This document shows positions 1-8,141 of a stretch of 64,000 bases of DNA, piece by piece. Positions within the stretch are counted from its first letter, which is position 1. The number at the start of each line of letters is the position of its first letter. The stretch comes from Aeromonas tecta (GTDB lineage Bacteria; Pseudomonadota; Gammaproteobacteria; Enterobacterales; Aeromonadaceae), in assembly GCF_000820185.1 (NCBI RefSeq), contig NZ_CDCA01000050.1, positions 1 through 64,000 of the forward strand, given 5' to 3'. Made by a program: the position numbers and the translations under genes. The notes under the pieces were generated by a model. It was not told where the DNA came from. It saw nothing but the letters and a program-made list of their open reading frames with translations, and searched no databases.

Positions 1-1
1 G

Positions 2-313
2 GTGGTGGATGTGTCGGCGGCGGGGGAGGCGTTGCCCTATTGGGCCGGGGTGGCGGCAACGGAAGAGGCCATCTTGCCCGCCGGACTCGCCCAACTGGCT
101 GTGCCGCCCCAGGAGTATGCGGTGCTCACCCACGTGGGCCCCATTCACCAGCTGGCACAGACTCTCAACTGGTTCATCCTGCACTGGCTGCCCGGCTCCC
201 GTTATCGGGGGCTGGATGGCTTCGAGCTGGAGCGCTACGGCCCTGATTTCAATGGGGCGCAGGCGGATGCCCGCATGGAATACTGGCTGCCCGTCGCCCC
301 CTGTGAGGGGTAA
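2..313 (+). CDS. AraC-family regulator, C-terminal effector-binding domain (partial)
   Basis: Only the last 103 residues or so are in the window; the 5' end is cut off, so the reading frame simply runs in from the edge. What remains resembles the GyrI-like/AraC effector-binding fold that follows the two helix-turn-helix motifs in Rob/SoxS-like regulators: a conserved stretch around 'EYAVLTHVGPIHQL' and a terminal 'RMEYWLPV' strand are typical of that domain. In the family this domain binds small hydrophobic ligands. The DNA-binding part is not visible, so the AraC assignment is inference from the domain. It converges on the EAL gene. Confidence 0.6.
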   Translation: MVDVSAAGEALPYWAGVAATEEAILPAGLAQLAVPPQEYAVLTHVGPIHQLAQTLNWFILHWLPGSRYRGLDGFELERYGPDFNGAQADARMEYWLPVAPCEG

Positions 314-343
314 GCGCCCCACACCGATGGCCCTCTATAACGG

Positions 344-1867
344 CTATGTCTGGGGCAGAAAGTGCTGGCTGAACTCGGTCGGCGGCAGGGGTTTGGCAAA
401 GTAGAAACCCTGCTGAAAATCGATGTCGTAGCGGCGCACCATCTCCACCTGGGCCGCAGTCTCCACTCCCTCGGCCACCAGCGCCACCTCCATCCTGCGG
501 GCCAGATCCAGAATGTTCTCGACGATGAGACGAGAGGGCCCTTCCTCCTGAATGCCTTTGATGAAGCTGCGGTCGATCTTGATGATGTCCACATGGAACT
601 TCTGTAGGTAGGAGAGGCTGGAGTGGCCCGTGCCAAAATCATCGATGGCCACCAGTACGCCGATCTCATCCAGGGCATCGAAGATGCTCAGGGTCTGGGC
701 ATCCCCATCGAGCATCTCCCGCTCGGTGAGCTCCAGCACCAACCGGATGTCGTGGCCCGCGAGAGCGTTCAGGAAGGCGCGACACTCGGCCACGATATCC
801 TGATTTTTGAAGTGCTGTGCGCAGACGTTGATGGCCACGTGAAAGCCGGGGGGCAGCTTGCCTGCCACCTTGAGCAGGTAGTCCAGGGTTTGCTCCATCA
901 GCTGGCGGGTCATGGGCACTATGTAGCCACACTCTTCCGCCAGCGGGATGAAGTTGCCCGGGGCTATCATGCCCTGCTCCGGGTGGCGCCAGCGCATCAG
1001 CACCTCGACGCCGCACAGGCCGCCCTGACTGTTCATGACGGGTTGCAGATAGGGGATGAACTCCCGGGCCGCCAGTGCCCGGGCCAGCTCACGGCGCGGC
1101 GAGCCGCCCCGGCCGCTCAGATGAAAGCTGAGCAGCCCCAGCAGCAGTGCCAGCACCGGCGTGGCGAGCAGGGTGTCTCTGTTGTAATCCCAGGCGAAGG
1201 CCAGGATCTGCGGGTAGCCGTTGAGGGCCACCAACCGGTAGGGGTGTGCGTGTGAGGGACTGAAGAGCAACTCGCTCTCATCTTGCAGCAAGGGGGCGGC
1301 GGAGAGGGTCATACCATGACCGTCAAGCGCCCTGTCCCCCAGGATGAAGAAGAGGTTCTCCTCCCCCTTGACCGCCCGCAGGGCGCCGAAGATGTGAAAG
1401 CCATCCAGCTCGGCCAAGAGAGTGCGCTTGCCGAGCTGCTTGCGATAGAGGATGGCGGTCTGGCCCGTGATGGGACTGTGGCTGGCCAGGATCAAGTCCT
1501 GCTTGCCAAAGAGATAGTCCGGCAGGTTCTGCGCCTGAATGGGTCTGTGCAGTGTGGTGCAGAGCAGGCGGTTGCCCGCCAGCACGTAGAGCGCCCTGGC
1601 ATAAGGGGAGGCGGTGATGAGATCCCGCAGCGCCAGGCTGTTCTCCTTGCAGGCGCGCCCGAGCAGGGGGCGTGCCGATTCGATCAGGGCCTGACTGTCG
1701 TCGATGGCGGCGTCGATCATGGCCTCGGCGTGGCGCAGGCTGCGCTCGCTGTCCTTGCGAAGGCCTGCCGCTGCCTGCATCAGGTTGAGGACGGTCAGCG
1801 CGATCAGCAGGCCGATGCCGAGCAGGGCGGCCAGACGCAGTCGTTGCTTGAGGGTGTCAGTCGGCAT
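344..1867 (-). CDS. CSS-motif cyclic-di-GMP phosphodiesterase (EAL domain)
   Basis: About 507 residues. An N-terminal membrane segment (residues ~10-30) is followed by a periplasmic CSS-type sensor region with paired cysteines (one in 'RACKENS', one in 'LLCTTL'), a second membrane segment near residue 240 and a C-terminal EAL domain. The catalytic signature is EVL rather than EAL ('VEVLMRWRHP'). 'DDFGTGHSSL', 'KIDRSF' and 'EGVET' are all present, so hydrolysis of cyclic-di-GMP to pGpG is likely. In PdeC-type enzymes the periplasmic cysteine pair makes activity respond to Dsb-dependent disulfide status. I chose the ATG whose first codons overlap the last 11 bases of the upstream GGDEF gene; a longer start exists 51 bases upstream inside that gene. 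The overlap indicates translational coupling with the diguanylate cyclase. Confidence 0.85.
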   Translation of the reverse strand: MPTDTLKQRLRLAALLGIGLLIALTVLNLMQAAAGLRKDSERSLRHAEAMIDAAIDDSQALIESARPLLGRACKENSLALRDLITASPYARALYVLAGNRLLCTTLHRPIQAQNLPDYLFGKQDLILASHSPITGQTAILYRKQLGKRTLLAELDGFHIFGALRAVKGEENLFFILGDRALDGHGMTLSAAPLLQDESELLFSPSHAHPYRLVALNGYPQILAFAWDYNRDTLLATPVLALLLGLLSFHLSGRGGSPRRELARALAAREFIPYLQPVMNSQGGLCGVEVLMRWRHPEQGMIAPGNFIPLAEECGYIVPMTRQLMEQTLDYLLKVAGKLPPGFHVAINVCAQHFKNQDIVAECRAFLNALAGHDIRLVLELTEREMLDGDAQTLSIFDALDEIGVLVAIDDFGTGHSSLSYLQKFHVDIIKIDRSFIKGIQEEGPSRLIVENILDLARRMEVALVAEGVETAAQVEMVRRYDIDFQQGFYFAKPLPPTEFSQHFLPQT

Positions 1868-3446
1868 AGTGCACCCGATTCTTGCCACTGTGCTTGACCC
1901 CATAAAGAGCCTGATCAACCTTCTCGATCAGCTGTGGGATGGATTCTTGTTGCCATTGGCCAAGGCCGGCGGAGAAGGTCACCACCAGATCCGCCTCACG
2001 CCATTGATGTGTCTCAGTTCGCTGGCGCCACTGCTCCAGGAGGGCGATAGCCGCGTTCTTGTTGTCACCGGGGATGAGAATGGCCAGCTCCTCGCCACCA
2101 TAGCGATAGAGGTTGGCCCGTTTGCTGGCACTCTGCATTCCCTCCTGCGCCACGGTTTTGAGCACCGTATCCCCCATCAGGTGGCCCCATTGGTCATTGA
2201 CGGCTTTGAAGTTGTCCAGATCGACGATACCGAGGAAGAAGGGCTGGCCGCTGGCAAGGCAGGCACTCAGATCCTGATCGAAGCTGCGGCGATTGAACAA
2301 CCCAGTGAGGGCATCCGTGGTGGAGGCGGTGATCGCCTCCTGCATCTTATCGTGGCCGCACTGGATCTCCTGGCGCAGCAGGTTGTCGGGATTGTCCAGA
2401 TCGATGCGACCTATGCGCAGCATGGCGACGATCTGGATGATCATCTTGTTGAAGCAGTTACGCAGGGAGCCCCAGCACAGCAGGCAGATCAGCAGGCAGA
2501 CCGGAATGGCGATCAGCAGCAGGTAGGCATTGGCGCGACTGGCGCTGTTGAAGTCGGCATCGCTGACGGTGTAGATGACAAACCAGTCCGGGTTGGAGAA
2601 GGAGTAGTAGTAGATATGGGTCTGATTCTGCCGGTCATGGAGATGATCTTCGCCGTTGGTCATCTTGCTGATGAGGGCAGGATCGACACTGTGGCGAAAC
2701 AGGTTGCTCACATCCGAGTGCAGCAGGATATCGCCGGCCCTGTCCACCACGTAGAACTCCCCCTTGAGCGGGCTCTTCAACTGGCGCAGGGGATAACTCA
2801 GGTACTCGAGATTGAGATCCATGGCCAGGGTACCGAGCGGGTAGCCATCCTGGCTGACGATAAGCTGGGAGAAGGAGACGGTCTGCAATCCCGTCTGGGC
2901 ATTGGCATAGTGCTTGCTGTAGTTGACGAACAGACTGCGGGAGGTGGAAGACCTGAACCAGGGGCGGGTGGTGGCATCGAAATCGGTGGCGACCGGCAGG
3001 AAGGGGACGGTATTGAAGTGCCCCTGCAGGTCCGAGGCGACGATGCTGGTGATGCTCGGGTTGATAGACAACGTTTGTATCAGCACCGTGCGCAAGGAGG
3101 ACTGCTCCTTGTCGAGGAACCCCGTCAGTTTTGGCCCGTCGATGAAGTTGCTGGTCTCATTGAGGGTGTATTCCAGCGGCTTGAACTGCTGCTCGATAAA
3201 CTGGGTGGCCATGTTGTGGACGAACGTGGTGGCGATAGCATGGTATGTCTGCTCGGCCGAGCGCTGAATGATGTAACTGACGGTCGTCATGCTGATGGCC
3301 ATGGTCAGGATGATCACGCTAAAGGAGATATTGAGCTGGGTATTGCAGTGCAGTTCTTTGCTGATGATGTCGTTCATGGGCGCGATCGGGGGGCCTTGTA
3401 TCGTCTCAAATAGAGCTGATTTTTGGGGGAAGGAGTCTATCTTCAT
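1857..3446 (-). CDS. Membrane diguanylate cyclase with extracellular Cache sensor (GGDEF)
   Basis: 529 residues if the first ATG is used. A membrane segment at ~39-61 and another at ~305-328 bracket a periplasmic dCache-like domain of about 240 residues; a C-terminal GGDEF domain follows, with the active-site motif GGEEL at residues 450-454. It should make cyclic-di-GMP from two GTP. No RxxD inhibitory site is visible just ahead of GGEEL, so product feedback may be absent. It is the first gene of a two-gene unit with the EAL phosphodiesterase, giving opposing activities from one message. The start is uncertain: an ATG at 3377 (MNDIIS) would also keep the first membrane segment. Neither start has a strong ribosome-binding site. 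An FNR-like palindrome lies just upstream. Confidence 0.85.
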   Translation of the reverse strand: MKIDSFPQKSALFETIQGPPIAPMNDIISKELHCNTQLNISFSVIILTMAISMTTVSYIIQRSAEQTYHAIATTFVHNMATQFIEQQFKPLEYTLNETSNFIDGPKLTGFLDKEQSSLRTVLIQTLSINPSITSIVASDLQGHFNTVPFLPVATDFDATTRPWFRSSTSRSLFVNYSKHYANAQTGLQTVSFSQLIVSQDGYPLGTLAMDLNLEYLSYPLRQLKSPLKGEFYVVDRAGDILLHSDVSNLFRHSVDPALISKMTNGEDHLHDRQNQTHIYYYSFSNPDWFVIYTVSDADFNSASRANAYLLLIAIPVCLLICLLCWGSLRNCFNKMIIQIVAMLRIGRIDLDNPDNLLRQEIQCGHDKMQEAITASTTDALTGLFNRRSFDQDLSACLASGQPFFLGIVDLDNFKAVNDQWGHLMGDTVLKTVAQEGMQSASKRANLYRYGGEELAILIPGDNKNAAIALLEQWRQRTETHQWREADLVVTFSAGLGQWQQESIPQLIEKVDQALYGVKHSGKNRVHYAD

Positions 3447-3461
3447 CCCTGTCAGTAGCGC

Positions 3462-3475
3462 TTGACCCGGATCAA
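3462..3475. promoter_or_regulatory. FNR-like site upstream of GGDEF-EAL pair
   Basis: The sequence TTGACCCGGATCAA matches the FNR consensus TTGATNNNNATCAA at 9 of 10 defined positions. Its centre is 22 bases before the ATG at 3446 and 91 bases before the ATG at 3377. With the later start, a classic activation spacing of -41.5 would put transcription start near 3427. This is a sequence match only. Confidence 0.45.
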
Positions 3476-3765
3476 GTGAATTGACGAAAAAAGAGTCAAA
3501 ACTCTAAATAATATTCATTAAATAATCTGTTTTTCTGTTCTTTATTCTAAGTTGTGGCAGGCCAGCGCCCGAGTGATCCGCAGGCATCAGACCCGATCTG
3601 CCCGATGATGGCTCACCCCCTTGCGTCATTGTCATTTGGATATGCTCCCCTCGCACTTGCCACATTTCGCAGTCAGATGGCGCCAATGCGCCGCCATTTC
3701 TTCCTCATTGCCCCGCCAACATGCCCCAAATTGTTAATTCAGGGGCGAAATAGAACAATAAAATG

Positions 3766-3784
3766 CAAATGAGATTTGTTACTA
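3766..3784 (+). promoter_or_regulatory. Possible Fur box upstream of siderophore receptor
   Basis: GCAAATGAGATTTGTTACT matches the 19-base Fur consensus at about 10 positions, which is weak. Its position, in an A/T-rich stretch 30 bases before the chosen start of a siderophore receptor, supports it. It overlaps the more upstream ATG at 3763, one reason for choosing the later start. Confidence 0.3.
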
Positions 3785-3813
3785 TTCACATGCAGTTGGC
3801 AGTCGAGGATCAG

Positions 3814-5976
3814 ATGCAACTTGTTCACCCCCCATTGACCGTGGTCGCCGCGACCATTTCCGCCCTGTTGGCAGGCTCAGCCCTAGCCGCCGCGCCCCTC
3901 AGCTCGACCGAGCCCCTCAGTTCGACAGAGACGGTAGCCGACGAGACCCTGACCGTGCTGGGCCAGACCTATCGCAACACGGCGACCAAGACCCAGCTTG
4001 ACCCCATAGAAACGCCACAGGCTATCTCGGTGGTGGACAGCGAGACCCTGGAGCAGCGGGGCGTCAGCTCGGTGAGCGAGGCGCTGCGCTATGTGCCCGG
4101 CGTCAACACCGAGCTGCGTGGTGGGGCGGTCAATCGGCTGGATCTGTTCAATATCCGCGGTTTTGACAACTACCAGAACTTCTACGACGGCCTGCTGCTG
4201 CAGTACAACGAGTGGAACCTGCAACCCCAGATAGACCCGGTGGCCATCGAGCAGCTGGAAGTGTTCAAGGGGCCAACCTCGGTGCTCTACGGCAGCATGC
4301 CGCCGGGCGGCATGGTCAACCTCATCGCCAAGCGCCCCCAGCGCGAGGGCAAACACAGCGTCAGCGTGGCCACGGGCACCGGTGCCTTGAAAGAGATGAG
4401 TTTTGACAGCACGGGCGCCATCAACGAGCAGCTCGCCTATCGGGTGGTGGGGCTGGCCCGTCAGAAGGACGGCCAGGCGGTGACCTCGGAGGAGGAGCGC
4501 TACGTGTTCGCACCGTCGCTGGATTGGCAGCTCGGCGAGCGCACCCTGCTCAACTTGAACCTCTACTACCAAAAAGATCCGGAGGCGGGCATCTACACCA
4601 CGGTGCCGGCGAGCGGCTCGGTCAAGAGCAACCCCCTGGGGCAGCTTGGCAGCGACAGCTTCCTTGGCGATGAGAACTGGAACGAGTACAACCGGGATGT
4701 GACCCTGGTGGGCTACAAGCTGAGCCACGCGTTCAACGACAACTGGCAGGTGCTGCAAAATGCCCGCTACATGGATGCCTCCGCCTATCAGCGCAACACC
4801 TATAACGCACCCCTGGCGGCCGACAATCGCACAGTTGCGCGCAACGCCTACCTGACGGACGAGGATTCTCGCGGCTTTGTCATCGACAACCAGCTGGCGG
4901 GCAAGGTGCAGACCGGCACAGCCCAGCACAACCTGCTGCTCGGGGTCGATTATCAGTATCTCGATGCGCACATCCTCTATCAGGACACGCTCGACTACTC
5001 GGCCCCCAGCATCGACATGTTCAACCCGAACCACAATCAGATAAAGCCGGATTCCCTGAGCTTCCCCTATGAGGATCGCAAGGTCATTCGCCAGTCCCAG
5101 ACCGGGGTCTATCTGCAGGATCAGGTGCGCCTGGACAGGTTGGTGGCCATCGGCGGCGCCCGTTATGACAGCTACCAGATGGACACCGACAGCCGCGGCC
5201 TCTACATGGGGGCGGCTAGCCAGTCACTGGCCACGATAGATCAAGACAACCTCTCCTTCCGCCTCGGCGCCCTGTACGAGCTGGATTACGGTTTCTCGCC
5301 CTACGTGAGCTATGCCGAGAGCTTCGAGCCGGTGCCGGGGGCGGACAAGAACGGCAAGGCGTTTGACCCCTCCACCGGCCAGCAGTGGGAAGGTGGCATC
5401 AAGTTCCTGTCCGAGGACATGAGCAAGACCTTCACCGTCGCCGCTTTCCATATCACCAAGGAGAACGCCCTGGTGACGGATCCGGACAACATCTATGGAC
5501 CCAAGCTGCAGACCGGCGAGATCGTCTCCAAGGGCATCGAGCTGGAAGGGCGGATGGATATCACCGACCAGCTGGATCTGGCGCTGAGCTATACCCGCCA
5601 GGACATGGAGATCACTAAGGACACCACAGACCTGCAGGGCAAGACCCCGGTCTGGGTGCCCAAGCAGATGGCCTCCTTGTGGAGCAACTACTATGGCGGC
5701 GGCAACCTGCAAGGGATGCGCGTCGGCGCCGGCCTGCGCTACGTGGGGGAGGCCCAGCTCGATGCCGCCAACACCGATACGGTGCCGGATTATGTCTTGA
5801 TGGACATGTCGGCGGCCTACGATCTGGTCGGGCTCAGCCAGAGCCTGAAAGGGGTGCAGGCGTCGCTTAGCGCCAGTAACCTGCTTAACAAGACCTACTA
5901 CTCCTGCTACGACCAGAACAACTGCTGGTTCGGTGCCGAGCGTAATGTGGAGGCTCGACTCAAATACGCATTCTAA
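3814..5976 (+). CDS. TonB-dependent siderophore receptor
   Basis: 720 residues. The ATG at 3814 has a GAGG ribosome-binding site at 3805-3808 and begins a clean signal peptide ending near 'SALAAAP'; an ATG 51 bases upstream is less likely because it places extra polar residues before the signal. After the signal comes a TonB-box-like 'ETLTV', a plug domain ('ETPQAISVVDSETL', 'EALRYVPGV', 'GPTSVLYGSMPPGGMVNL') and a 22-strand-type barrel ending in 'RLKYAF' with the usual terminal phenylalanine. The overall form is that of FhuA/FoxA/FhuE-type hydroxamate receptors, but the exact ligand cannot be read from sequence. The following gene is a siderophore ferric reductase, so the pair should import a ferric siderophore and release its iron. 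Confidence 0.9.
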   Translation: MQLVHPPLTVVAATISALLAGSALAAAPLSSTEPLSSTETVADETLTVLGQTYRNTATKTQLDPIETPQAISVVDSETLEQRGVSSVSEALRYVPGVNTELRGGAVNRLDLFNIRGFDNYQNFYDGLLLQYNEWNLQPQIDPVAIEQLEVFKGPTSVLYGSMPPGGMVNLIAKRPQREGKHSVSVATGTGALKEMSFDSTGAINEQLAYRVVGLARQKDGQAVTSEEERYVFAPSLDWQLGERTLLNLNLYYQKDPEAGIYTTVPASGSVKSNPLGQLGSDSFLGDENWNEYNRDVTLVGYKLSHAFNDNWQVLQNARYMDASAYQRNTYNAPLAADNRTVARNAYLTDEDSRGFVIDNQLAGKVQTGTAQHNLLLGVDYQYLDAHILYQDTLDYSAPSIDMFNPNHNQIKPDSLSFPYEDRKVIRQSQTGVYLQDQVRLDRLVAIGGARYDSYQMDTDSRGLYMGAASQSLATIDQDNLSFRLGALYELDYGFSPYVSYAESFEPVPGADKNGKAFDPSTGQQWEGGIKFLSEDMSKTFTVAAFHITKENALVTDPDNIYGPKLQTGEIVSKGIELEGRMDITDQLDLALSYTRQDMEITKDTTDLQGKTPVWVPKQMASLWSNYYGGGNLQGMRVGAGLRYVGEAQLDAANTDTVPDYVLMDMSAAYDLVGLSQSLKGVQASLSASNLLNKTYYSCYDQNNCWFGAERNVEARLKYAF

Positions 5977-5983
5977 CCCTGCG

Positions 5984-6002
5984 CCCCGGCCAACGGTCGG
6001 GG
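5984..6002 (+). terminator. Short GC hairpin between receptor and reductase
   Basis: CCCCGGCC and GGTCGGGG form an 8-pair stem (one G-T pair) with a 3-base loop, starting 8 bases after the receptor stop. No T-run follows, so it is more likely to stabilise or attenuate the message than to end it. Confidence 0.3.
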
Positions 6003-6083
6003 CTCTCTTCCATCGGCTCGCCACCGCGCAGCGAGCCCCATTCCATCGGCGCCAGGGGCGACGGCGGCGCTCGGCTTGGCGGG

Positions 6084-6869
6084 TTGGCGACCGAGCAGTC
6101 GGCTCGCCTGCAGGCTGAGCACGAGCGGCTTTTTGCCGCCGCCGCCCAGCTTATCGGCTCCCTCAAGGGGCGGCTGGTGGCGGGGGATCCCCCCTTGTTG
6201 GCGGCCGGTGACTGCGGCCAGACTTCCGCCGAGGTGGCGCTGGCACTGCACGATCACTGGCGCCTGGCACACCCGGAGGCGGGTCCCGCCTACTGGCTGA
6301 CCCGCAGTTGGGGCATGCTGTGCTGGCAATCCATCTATCTGGCCATGGTCGCGGTCTATCGAGTCGGCGCCGTACCGGCCCTGGACAAGCTGGGGCAGGG
6401 TCATCAGGGCGGGCTGGTGTCGGGTTTCAGCCTGCCGCTGGCGCCCATGATCGAGGGGGAGCGAGAAGTGCTGATCGCTGCGGCGGGCACTCGGCTGCGC
6501 AGGCACTGGCAGCAACTGTTCGAGCTGATGGCAAGCGTGCAGCGGCTGAGGCCCGGTTTTATCCGCCCGCTGCTGGCGGACGATCTGCTGGCGGCCCTGG
6601 TGCGGGTGCCTGACTTCTTTGGCGAGATAAGCCAAGAAGAGGTGGCGGCCCATGCCCCGCTCTGGCTCGCCGCCTGTGGCCTGCCTGCCGAGCACCTGGC
6701 GGGCTGGCGCGAGGCGCGGGGCTTGGACGATGGGATCAGCGCGCTGAGCGCCACCCCCGGCTATGTGCGTCAGCGCTGCTGCCTGCACTACAAACGCAAG
6801 GATGGGGAGCTGTGCGATAACTGCCCACGGCGACACGGCCATGCCAGCTGCGGGACGTTGGAAGAGTAA
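6084..6869 (+). CDS. Siderophore ferric iron reductase, FhuF-like 2Fe-2S protein (AHA_1954 type)
   Basis: 261 residues from a TTG start; no ATG or GTG lies upstream in frame near enough to be convincing, and no clear ribosome-binding site is visible, so the start is uncertain. The C-terminus carries CCx10CxxC (cysteines at residues 232, 233, 244 and 247), the 2Fe-2S ligand pattern of FhuF-type reductases. These cytoplasmic enzymes reduce ferric siderophores so that iron is released. The family I recognise is the siderophore ferric iron reductase group named for Aeromonas hydrophila AHA_1954, whose members sit next to TonB receptors as here. It lies 107 bases after the receptor on the same strand, probably in one Fur-controlled unit. 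Confidence 0.8.
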   Translation: MATEQSARLQAEHERLFAAAAQLIGSLKGRLVAGDPPLLAAGDCGQTSAEVALALHDHWRLAHPEAGPAYWLTRSWGMLCWQSIYLAMVAVYRVGAVPALDKLGQGHQGGLVSGFSLPLAPMIEGEREVLIAAAGTRLRRHWQQLFELMASVQRLRPGFIRPLLADDLLAALVRVPDFFGEISQEEVAAHAPLWLAACGLPAEHLAGWREARGLDDGISALSATPGYVRQRCCLHYKRKDGELCDNCPRRHGHASCGTLEE

Positions 6870-6965
6870 GCAGAAAGAATGAGCAGGAAGAGTTAAGCAG
6901 GTAGAACGGACAGGAAGAATAAGCAGCAAGGGTTCGTGATCCCACGACCTTGCCCCTATGACATC

Positions 6966-7001
6966 AGGCCGCCCCCGTACAGTAGAAGGGGGCGGCCTTT
7001 T
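6966..7001 (+). terminator. Rho-independent terminator after siderophore reductase
   Basis: An 11-pair GC stem (6966-6976 with 6988-6998), an 11-base loop and a T-run follow the reductase gene. The opposite strand lacks a T-run, so it serves the + strand. Confidence 0.8.
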
Positions 7002-7013
7002 TATGGGCCGACC

Positions 7014-7931
7014 TCAGGCACCCATCTTGGCGCGGATCCGCTCGAACAGGCTCTGCAGGCAGGCCTGATCCCGGTCGGCGGCGCGCACGGCGCCATACAT
7101 ATGGCGCCGGATGCCCTGGCCGAGAGGCCTGGATTCGAGCAAGCCTTGGCGCACAAACTCCTCGCTGGCCCAGCGCGGCAGGGCGGCGACCCCGAGCCCG
7201 GCGGCGGCCATCTGCAGCATGACGGAGGTGTTGTCCACCGGCTTGCAGCGGGCGGGTTCGACCCCGGCCGGTTGCAGGAAGCGGCTAAACACGTCCATGC
7301 GAGCCCGCTCTACCGGGTAGACCAGCAGCACTTCCTGTAGCAGATCTATCGGCTCTATCTGTGTTTTGTGGCACAGCCTGCTATCAGATGCCATCACCAT
7401 AGTGAGGTCGAAGGCAAACAGCGGCTCGAAGTGCAGATCTCCTCTGGCCTGCACGTCCGAGGTGAGCAGCAGGTCGAGCTGACCGCCGAGCAGGGCACTG
7501 ATGGCATCGAAGCCGGGCACGGATTCGACTTCCAGATCCACCCCAGGCCACTGGCGGCGAAAATCCGGCAACAGCGGCAGCAGCCACTGGATGCAACTGT
7601 GGCAATCGAGCGCCAGGTGCAACCGGCCGGCGTCGCCGCTGTGCAGCGCCTGCAACTGCCGCTCGGTCAGGGCCAGGGCGGGCAGCACCTGACGGGCCAG
7701 ATTGAGCAACTGCTGGCCTGCCGCCGTCAGCACCAGGGGCCGGCTCTTGCGCAGGTAGAGCTCCAGGTTGAGGCGGGTCTCCAACTCTTTGAGCTGATGG
7801 GAGAGGGCGGACTGGGTGAGGTTTTGCGCCAGCGCGGCGCCGGCCAGGGAGCCTTGCTCGGCCAGCGCGCTGATGGTCTTCAAGTGCTTGATATCGATGT
7901 TCAAATTACTGCTCGGATAGTTGGGCACACC
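7014..7931 (-). CDS. metR: LysR-type activator of methionine biosynthesis MetR
   Basis: About 305 residues from the ATG giving 'MGVPNYPSSNLNIDIKHLKT'; a start 27 bases upstream is also open. The N-terminal LysR helix-turn-helix ('SLAGAALAQNLTQSALSHQL') and the effector-domain stretches 'DCHSCIQWLLPLL', 'LLVYPVERARMDVFSRFLQPAGV' and 'GLGVAALPRWA' match Escherichia coli MetR closely. MetR uses homocysteine as coinducer and activates metE and other met genes. It is divergent from metE, the classic arrangement, and a MetR box lies in the shared spacer. Confidence 0.92.
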   Translation of the reverse strand, partial: GVPNYPSSNLNIDIKHLKTISALAEQGSLAGAALAQNLTQSALSHQLKELETRLNLELYLRKSRPLVLTAAGQQLLNLARQVLPALALTERQLQALHSGDAGRLHLALDCHSCIQWLLPLLPDFRRQWPGVDLEVESVPGFDAISALLGGQLDLLLTSDVQARGDLHFEPLFAFDLTMVMASDSRLCHKTQIEPIDLLQEVLLVYPVERARMDVFSRFLQPAGVEPARCKPVDNTSVMLQMAAAGLGVAALPRWASEEFVRQGLLESRPLGQGIRRHMYGAVRAADRDQACLQSLFERIRAKMGA

Positions 7932-8026
7932 CATGATCTCGCTCCTTGTTGCATCCATTGCAGGCTGACTTCCATAGGGCCTCAGGGCTCCCTTGCGCGT
8001 CAGTTGAGAATTTCTTGAGAGCCAGT

Positions 8027-8039
8027 TGAAAAGGATTCA
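8027..8039. promoter_or_regulatory. MetR box between metR and metE
   Basis: TGAAAAGGATTCA fits the MetR recognition form TGAANNNNNTTCA exactly. It lies 115 bases before the metE start and about 95 bases from the metR start. A weaker related element, TGAGAATTTCTTGA, lies just upstream at about 8005-8018 and could be a second half-occupied site, as is common at MetR targets. Confidence 0.7.
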
Positions 8040-8069
8040 ATAGCCAGGGCCACCTTATCTCGACATTCT

Positions 8070-8101
8070 AGATGTGTAAACATCTGGATGGCTAAATCAT
8101 C
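8070..8101. promoter_or_regulatory. Tandem MetJ-like operator (met boxes) upstream of metE
   Basis: Consecutive 8-base units AGATGTGT, AAACATCT and GGATGGCT match the met box AGACGTCT at 6, 6 and 5 of 8 positions; a fourth unit, AAATCATC, is weaker. The first two also form the inverted repeat AGATGT-4-ACATCT. MetJ with S-adenosylmethionine binds two or more adjacent boxes cooperatively. The array sits 41-72 bases before the metE ATG, between the MetR box and the gene. Confidence 0.6.
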
Positions 8102-8141
8102 CAGTTTCCCATCAGATGAACGAGCATAAGGAATTGGATCT

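Larger units (their letters stand above)
3447..3813. other. Divergent regulatory region between GGDEF gene and siderophore receptor
   Basis: About 370 bases without a convincing gene. It holds an FNR-like palindrome close to the GGDEF gene, an AT-rich stretch near 3500-3550, and an A/T-rich Fur-like element overlapping the first possible receptor start codon. Short frames here lack ribosome-binding sites and family likeness. Confidence 0.6.

Noticed and set aside
344..5976. Long antisense frames over the EAL, GGDEF and receptor genes
   Set aside because: They are shadows of strongly coded genes, lack family likeness and ribosome-binding sites.
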